Below, in pieces: positions 59,101-64,000 of a DNA stretch of 64,000 bases. The DNA is from Lycocorax pyrrhopterus obiensis (lineage: Eukaryota > Chordata > Aves > Passeriformes > Paradisaeidae), in the NCBI GenBank assembly GCA_014706295.1, contig JACSVZ010000025.1, positions 1,674,001-1,738,000 on the forward strand. Reading direction: 5' to 3'. How positions within the stretch are numbered: the first letter of the stretch is position 1; every line of letters starts with the position of its first letter. The notes under the pieces were generated by a model that was given only the letters and a program-made list of their open reading frames with translations, searched no databases and was not told the origin of the DNA. Position numbers and translations under genes: made by a program.

Positions 59101-62100
59101 AGCTCCTTGGAGGTACAAGGTGGGTCATGGAGATGTCACTGCAGCGGGGACACCGTGGCACTGGGAACAAAGCCACCCCAGACCTCCATGCATCTCCCTA
59201 CAGGTGATGAATCCGACCTCTCCCTGCCTTCCCCTGCACCCGGTCTCCTCCCTGGGCCACCCTCCACCCCTGTGGTCACCAACGTTACCAAAAGCAGTGT
59301 CACCCTGAGCTGGAAAGGGAACGAGGACAGCGGTGCCACCGATGTCACCTCTTACATAGTGGAGGCTTTCAGGTATCACACAAGCCTCTTCTCTGGCTGC
59401 AGGGATGATGTGGTGGCCTGATACCACCCTGTCACGGGTCACCCCTGTCCCCCGGCAGCCAGGCAGCCGGTGGCCCATGGCAGACGGTGGCAGCCGATGT
59501 GGAGAGTGAGACCCACACAGTGAGTGGCCTCGTCCCCGACTCTGTCTACCTGTTCTTGGTGCGGGCGGTCAATGCCTACGGGCTCAGTGACCCCAGCGGC
59601 GTCTCGGAGCCTGTGCGCACCCGAGGTGAGAGCCAGCAGTGACATCGGTGGAGGTGTCAATGAACCCCCCACCCCTGGGTCCATCTCCACTTGGTGGCAC
59701 CAGTGGAGGTGCCCGTGCACCCAAAATCTTTGGGTCCATCCTTGCCCTGTGATGCCAATGGAGTTTCCCGTGGACCCCTCACGGGTATGTGGTGTCACCA
59801 TGGCTTCTTCACTTGGTGGCACCAGTGGAGACATCCATGGACCCTCCACCCTCTCATGTTTCCAGCAGACACCAACCCCACGCAGCAAGGGCTGGACCCT
59901 GAGCAGGTGCAGCAGGAGCTGGCTCAAGTGGCTGTGCACCTGCAGGAACCTGTGGTGCTGCCACTGGGCACCGTCCACCTCTCCTGGACCGTGAGTGCTG
60001 AGCCTCGCTACTGGTACAGGCCTCCCAGTGTCGAGCATCCCCCCATGCCACCCTTCCCTCGGGTCCTCAGGTGGAGCGCCAAGCACCCTTCCTTCAGGGC
60101 TACCGGGTGCTGTACCGGCGGCGCGGCGGGCGCTGGGAGGAGGCGCGGACAGTGTGGGCGCCAGGGGAGCGGGGAGCCCTGCTCACCGAGCTGCGCCGGG
60201 GCCAGGACTACGAGGTCAAGGTCCGACCCTATTTTCATCACCTCCATGGTCCCGACAGCGCTGTGCGTGCTCTGCGCACCCCTGAAGCGGGTGAGTGTAG
60301 GGATGGAGGGGATAGTGTGGGTCCCCGGGGACAACCTGGAGGTGATACCCCATGTGTCCTCCACCGGCAGCCCCCAGCGCCCCGCCGCGAGCTGTCAGCG
60401 TGGCTGGGAATGGTACCAGTGTCCGCATCTCATGGCAGCCACCACCGCCGGCAGAGCAGAATGGTGTCATCCGTGATTACCGGGTGAGGGTGGACAGCAG
60501 CAGGGACGTGGCAGGTCCACTCTGTCCACTCATGACACCATGTCATGGTGTCCTTATGGGTGTTCCCCATCTTTTCCTCCTGCTCCCCACCAGATTTGGT
60601 GCTTGGGTAATGAGAGCCGCTTCCACATCAACCAGAGTGTGGAGGGGACCGTGCTGGCGACAGAGTTGCGGGGACTTGTCCCCGGGGTCCCGTACCGTGC
60701 TGAAGTTGCCGCTGCCACCAGTGCAGGTGTGGGTGCCCGCAGCGCCCCTGTCCCCATCCACATTGGTGAGACCTTCATTGTCACAACGTGCACCCATGGG
60801 TGGGGCATGGTGGGGCACCCACTGCAGTGCTGGGGATGGCTCCTTGGCACCCCGCCGGTGTGTCCCTCTTTCCCGTGTCACTTGCAGCCCCCCTGGTGGA
60901 GCGAGATGCGGGGCCAGCAGGTGGGAGCAGCTTGGCTGGGCATTTAGCAGAGGTAGCCAGGCAGCCAGCCTTCATCGCCGGCGTTGGTGGTGCTTGCTGG
61001 GTCGTTCTCGCTGCCTTTGCTGCTTGGCTCTACAGCCGCCGCCGGAGGAAGAAGGAGCTCAGCCACTTCACCGGTACAGGGGGGTGCTACCCCTGGGACC
61101 TCTCACCCCTCATCCATCACCCATCAGCCACCCACCATCACTCTCTTTACAGCATCCTTTGCCTACACACCCACCGGTAAGCCCATAGGTGCTGCGGGGT
61201 CCCAGTATGGCCTCTCGCTGCCCTCACCCCCATCTCTCTCCACAGTTGCCTTCCCAGCTCCAGTGCGCAGCAGCCCCAGGTAACCCCCCCAGCATCCCCT
61301 GCCCTCCCCAGGACCCCCAGGGCTGACCACCAGCATTCCTCCACCCCCTCCCGTTGCAGGGCAGCTGCCAGCGGTGGTTACCCGTGGCTGGTGGATGCGT
61401 GGCGTGGTGGCGGCACAGCCAGTGCCACCGGTTGCTTGGGGACCACTGAGAGATACTACAATGGTGAGGGGCCAGCGTGGGGCTGGGTGGCTCTGATTGA
61501 GGGTGTCACGACCAGCCCTGATGATGCTGGTCACCCTCCGCAGATGCCGGCATCACCCGTTACATCGCCCAGACGGAGCAGTTTGGAGCAGGGGCTGGTG
61601 AGGGGCCGGTGTACAGCACCATCGAGGCTGACAGTGAGGAGCTCTGCACCTTCCCCCGTCCCTTCTCGCAGTATGGGAACTCCTATCCTGGGGGCGGTTC
61701 CCAGCCCATGGATGCTGCAGCCTCCCAGGTGCCCCGTGGCCGGGCTGAGCACGGTAGGGTGGCCGGATGGGTGGGGACACGCAAAGGTGCTCGTGGTGCG
61801 GTGCCCTCCCCACAGCCCCCCCAGCATCCCTCCTTGGCACAGGGGCCAAAGCAAAGCTGGGGCAAGCAGTGAAACCGCCGGTGGTGAGCTGGACAGAGCT
61901 GCTGCCCCCGCCGCCCTCAGCCAGTGAGCTCAGCCAGTGCACCCAGGAGGAGGAGAAGGAGGAGGAAGAGGAGGATGAAGAGGAAGAGGCAGCTGGAGGG
62001 TGAGTGTGGGGGCTTGGGGGCTGGGCGTGCTGCCCCCAGCACCTACCCTGTGGTTTCCACTCTGCAGGTTGGGGATGGAGGTGTGGTACCCTGGTGAGGA

Positions 62101-64000
62101 CATCCCCTGTGCCACTGCTGCATCCTCACCCACCACCTCCTCTGGCTGCCGTTCCACCGCCACGCTGACACCATCACCTCGCACCACGGAGGACATCCCT
62201 CGCCTCCGCGACTTCGATAACTCCCTCCTGCCCCGGTAGGAGATGGGCCTTGCTTGGTATGGCCGTGCCATTGGGGTCTGGATGTCCCATCGAGGTCCAG
62301 ATGTCCCACCATGCCCTGGGTGTTCCGTCGCGATTCAGCCATGTTGTCACTACCCAGCCCTGCCATGCCATCATGGTCCAATGGTGTCATTAGGGTCCAG
62401 GTGTCTCATTGAGGTCCAGATGTTCTGCTGGGGTCAAGATGCCCCACCATGGTCCAGATGTTCCATCACAACCCAGCCATTTTGTCACCATTTGGCTCTG
62501 CCATGCTCTCATGGTCCAGCCATGCCACTGAGGTCCAGATGTGTCATCTGAGGTCCAGGTGTCCCACTGAGGTCTGGATGTCATGCCCAGTCATGTTTTT
62601 ATGATCCAGTTCCACTGTTCCACCATAGTCTGGCCTTGCCACTGGACTCTGGATCAGGGCTGGATGTCCCGCCATGGTCCGGGTGTCCCATCACAATCCA
62701 GACACATTACCATGATCTGGTCCTGCTGTGCCACCATGGTCTGGCCATACCAGTGAGGTCTGGATGCCCCAATGGAGTCTGGATGTCCTACCATGGTCCA
62801 GGCGTCTCTTTGTGATCCATCCATGGTGTCACCATCCACCCCTGCTCTCCAGCTGTGCTCTGGCCATGCTGTCATGACACATCCACGGCACTGTGGGCTG
62901 ACTGGGGCCTTGCAATACAGCTGCATCATCACCAGACAGGTGGGCCATCATCATCCAGCTGTGCTGCCGTGACCCAGCTCTGCCGTGATCCACCTATGCC
63001 ATCACAATGCCGGCACGTCACTGCACTCCAGCTGTGCAGCTGCAGTCTAGATGTCTGGCTGCAGTCCAGCTGTGCTGTGACCCAGCTGTGCAGCTGCAAT
63101 CAAGCTGCGTGGCTGCAATTCAGTTGTGCCATGACCTAGCTGTGTCATGGTTTAGCTGTGCAGCTGCACTCTGCCAGTGTGCTTGCAATCCAGATGTGTG
63201 GTGATCCAGCTGTGCCACTGCAATCCAGCTGTGTGGCTGCAATCCAGCTGAGCAGCCTCTATCCCATTGTGCTCCAGATGTGCCATTGCAGGCCAGCCAT
63301 GCTATCACAACCTTGCCAGGCTGTGGTCCCCCACCCAAGCTGTGCCACTGCTGCTCCCCTTTGCCAGCCCAGCTGTGTGGCCGTGATCCAGCTGTGGCAC
63401 TTCAGCCCACCTACACCAGTGCCATCCAGCTGTGACAATGCCACATGGCTTCTCCTGTCTCTGGCACAGCTCTAGAGGGCTTGTACCAGCACTGTGATGG
63501 CCACTGAGCCCCCATCTCGCTCCCCCCACCCTGGCTTCACTCCACCCCCCTCTTTGCCAGGAGACCCCCCCATGGCGTCAGCACCCCCCCACGGGCACCC
63601 AGTCCCTCGGTGACTCCGAATGCCAGTGAGGGCCACCCACCCCGAGCCCGCTGCCCTCCCGGCACAGGTGAGCCCTGAGGGGCCAGTTTGGGTGGGTGGG
63701 GGCCTCACTGGCTACTGGGGGGGCTGACGCTGCCATCCCCCCCCCCCCCCCCACCCAGGGAAAACCCGCGGGGTGATCTCCAAAAGTCGTCTGAAGCCCA
63801 AATGCAGCCGCTACCGCCGGGAAAAGCAGATGGGAGGTGAGTGGGAGGAAAAAATAGGGAGTTCAGGAGGCTCAGGGGAGCTCAGCCCTCTCCTCCCTCT
63901 CTGCCGCAGACCTGCCGCCGCCGCCGCTGCCGCCGCCAGGCGAGGCCCCCGGCCCCTCTCCGGAGCTGGAGCCAAGCGGGGCTGAGCGCAGGGTCGCCCA
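53155..64000 (+). CDS. ROBO3: ROBO3, roundabout guidance receptor 3 (3' end off the right edge)
   Basis: ROBO3 controls midline crossing of commissural axons. Twenty-six coding exons were placed, all with GT/AG borders and agreeing phases. Exon 1 (53155-53302) begins [19 protein letters not shown], identical to the human ROBO3 N-terminus as I recall it, which separates it from ROBO1, ROBO2 and ROBO4. The order is N-terminal leader, five Ig domains, three FN3 domains, one membrane helix, then a cytoplasmic tail with CC0, CC1, CC2 and CC3 motifs. That is the full ROBO1-3 layout, whereas ROBO4 has fewer Ig and FN3 domains. Exon 26 is open at the window edge, so the last part of the tail, including any alternative C-termini, is missing. 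Known biology: mammalian ROBO3 has lost high-affinity Slit binding, while non-mammalian ROBO3 is reported to retain it. Its introns are unusually short and repeat-filled. Confidence 0.98.
53400..54070. repeat. GTCCCCAAACCRGGACCAGC minisatellite in ROBO3 intron 1
   Basis: About 650 bases of degenerate units of 25-45 bases with the cores TGTCCCCAAACC and GGACCAGCCCCATGTCCC. The rest of intron 1 (54070-55011) shows no further feature. Confidence 0.9.
55012..59119 (+). CDS. ROBO3: ROBO3 exons 2-10: five immunoglobulin domains
   Basis: Exon coordinates: 55012-55338, 56058-56215, 56706-56826, 56901-57039, 57603-57730, 57811-57935, 58360-58531, 58622-58833 and 59038-59119. Ig1 is exon 2 (ATLSCKAEG paired with [12 protein letters not shown]). 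Ig2 is exons 3-4 ([14 protein letters not shown] with GVYVCVATN). Ig3 is exons 5-6 ([13 protein letters not shown] with [11 protein letters not shown]). Ig4 is exons 7-8 ([13 protein letters not shown] with [11 protein letters not shown]). Ig5 is exons 9-10 ([13 protein letters not shown] with [11 protein letters not shown]). Every domain keeps both disulphide cysteines and the core tryptophan (for example VEWYKDG and VFWQKEG). Ig1 and Ig2 form the Slit-binding surface in the family. This segment is part of the ROBO3 model given for 53155-64000. Confidence 0.97.
55445..55985. repeat. GAAAATAAGTGAAAATAAAT minisatellite in ROBO3 intron 2
   Basis: About 540 bases of A-rich units of about 10-14 bases (AAGTGAAAATAA, AATGAAAATAA). 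Composition is sharply different from the flanking GC-rich exons; the minus-strand Phe-rich frames are artefacts. Confidence 0.95.
56235..56695 (+). repeat. GGGATGYAATGGGGATG minisatellite in ROBO3 intron 3
   Basis: About 460 bases of G-rich units of 13-19 bases (GGATGTGGGATGCAGTGAGG, GGAATGTGATGGGGATGCA). It is the same family as the array at 10800-11480 and the reverse complement of the array in intron 5. Confidence 0.93.
57150..57535 (-). repeat. CATCCCRCATCCCCATCACATTC minisatellite in ROBO3 intron 5 (inverted copy)
   Basis: About 385 bases of C-rich units (CACATCCCATATCCTCACTG, CATCCCCATCACATTCCAC) that are reverse complements of the intron 3 array. Confidence 0.93.
57955..58345. repeat. 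CCCATCCCAATC / CATATTCCAT simple repeats in ROBO3 intron 7
   Basis: Pyrimidine-rich CCATC-type pentamers include four CATATTCCAT decamers at about 58205-58245. They fill most of the 424-base intron. Confidence 0.88.
59204..60765 (+). CDS. ROBO3: ROBO3 exons 11-16: three fibronectin type III domains
   Basis: Exon coordinates: 59204-59372, 59459-59625, 59869-59990, 60071-60290, 60371-60483 and 60594-60765. FN3-1 is exons 11-12 ([38 protein letters not shown]). FN3-2 is exons 13-14 ([44 protein letters not shown]). FN3-3 is exons 15-16 ([52 protein letters not shown]). The phrase [13 protein letters not shown] across exons 15/16 is strongly ROBO3-like. Exon 13 has a tandem acceptor CAGCAG, so splicing could add or drop one residue (alanine) there. 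This segment is part of the ROBO3 model given for 53155-64000. Confidence 0.97.
60888..64000 (+). CDS. ROBO3: ROBO3 exons 17-26: transmembrane helix and cytoplasmic tail
   Basis: Exon coordinates: 60888-61073, 61153-61176, 61246-61279, 61360-61463, 61544-61753, 61816-61999, 62068-62235, 63561-63667, 63759-63836 and 63910-64000 (cut). Exon 17 has the helix ([20 protein letters not shown]) followed by [12 protein letters not shown]. Exon 18 (24 bases, ASFAYTPT) and exon 19 (34 bases) are micro-exons. CC0 lies at the exon 20/21 border ([17 protein letters not shown]), CC1 in exon 21 ([14 protein letters not shown]), CC2 in exon 22 ([13 protein letters not shown]) and CC3 in exon 26 ([11 protein letters not shown]). 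Exon 22 ends in a glutamate/aspartate run of about 17 residues. The exon 25 acceptor is preceded by a pure run of 16 cytosines. This segment is part of the ROBO3 model given for 53155-64000. Confidence 0.96.
62250..63470. repeat. GTCCAGATGTCCCAC / ATCCAGCTGTGCNRC minisatellite in ROBO3 intron 23
   Basis: About 1.2 kb of degenerate units. Up to about 62830 they are 20-30-base units with the core GAGGTCCAGATGTCCCACC; from about 62950 they are 15-22-base units with the core GCAATCCAGCTGTGTGGCT. It fills almost all of the longest intron in the ROBO3 cytoplasmic part. Confidence 0.92.

Overview
The window is vertebrate nuclear DNA, almost certainly from a bird and probably from a microchromosome (chicken/zebra finch chromosome 24 equivalent). 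The reasons are CR1 LINE fragments with the typical avian 3' end, GC-rich compact genes with CpG-island promoters, very short introns in several genes, and dense minisatellites in nearly every intron and spacer. There are no bacterial or phage features. Gene models below were built by hand from reading-frame continuity, GT/AG splice sites, phase agreement and recalled human orthologues; no alignment was run.

Layout: (1) 1-2800, minus strand: first three coding exons of SIAE (the rest lies off the left edge). (2) 3465-4262, plus: SPA17, head-to-head with SIAE across a CpG-rich bidirectional promoter; the model encodes the RIIa docking domain but no IQ motif. (3) 7647-10171, plus: NRGN (neurogranin), two coding exons plus a probable spliced 3' UTR exon ending at an AATAAA near 12.18 kb. 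(4) 13295-21812, minus: ESAM, seven coding exons. (5) 24205-44997, minus: MSANTD2, four coding exons, with large introns carrying four CR1 fragments. (6) about 45.1-53.1 kb: an intergenic region with several tandem arrays alternating with short homeodomain/POU/SOX-site-rich blocks that look like neural regulatory elements. (7) 53155-64000, plus: ROBO3, 26 coding exons from the start codon through five Ig domains, three FN3 domains, the membrane helix and most of the cytoplasmic tail; the 3' end is off the right edge.

Gene order matches the mammalian 11q24 block (SIAE, SPA17, NRGN, ESAM, MSANTD2, ROBO3), except that no VSIG2 is found between NRGN and ESAM. The genes do not form a single pathway: SIAE acts on sialic-acid O-acetyl esters, SPA17 is a sperm/cilium docking protein, NRGN is a neuronal calmodulin buffer, ESAM is an endothelial junction receptor, MSANTD2 is a putative nuclear SANT-like protein, and ROBO3 steers commissural axons.

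The most interesting non-coding structures are: a cluster of 13 CRE-like octamers between NRGN and ESAM; a nearly perfect inverted CR1 pair in MSANTD2 intron 3 with a 111-base exact arm; complementary inverted minisatellites flanking ROBO3 exons 4-5; an E-box array about 1.2-1.6 kb upstream of the ROBO3 start codon; and the IQ-less SPA17 model. I did not find a previously undescribed gene system.
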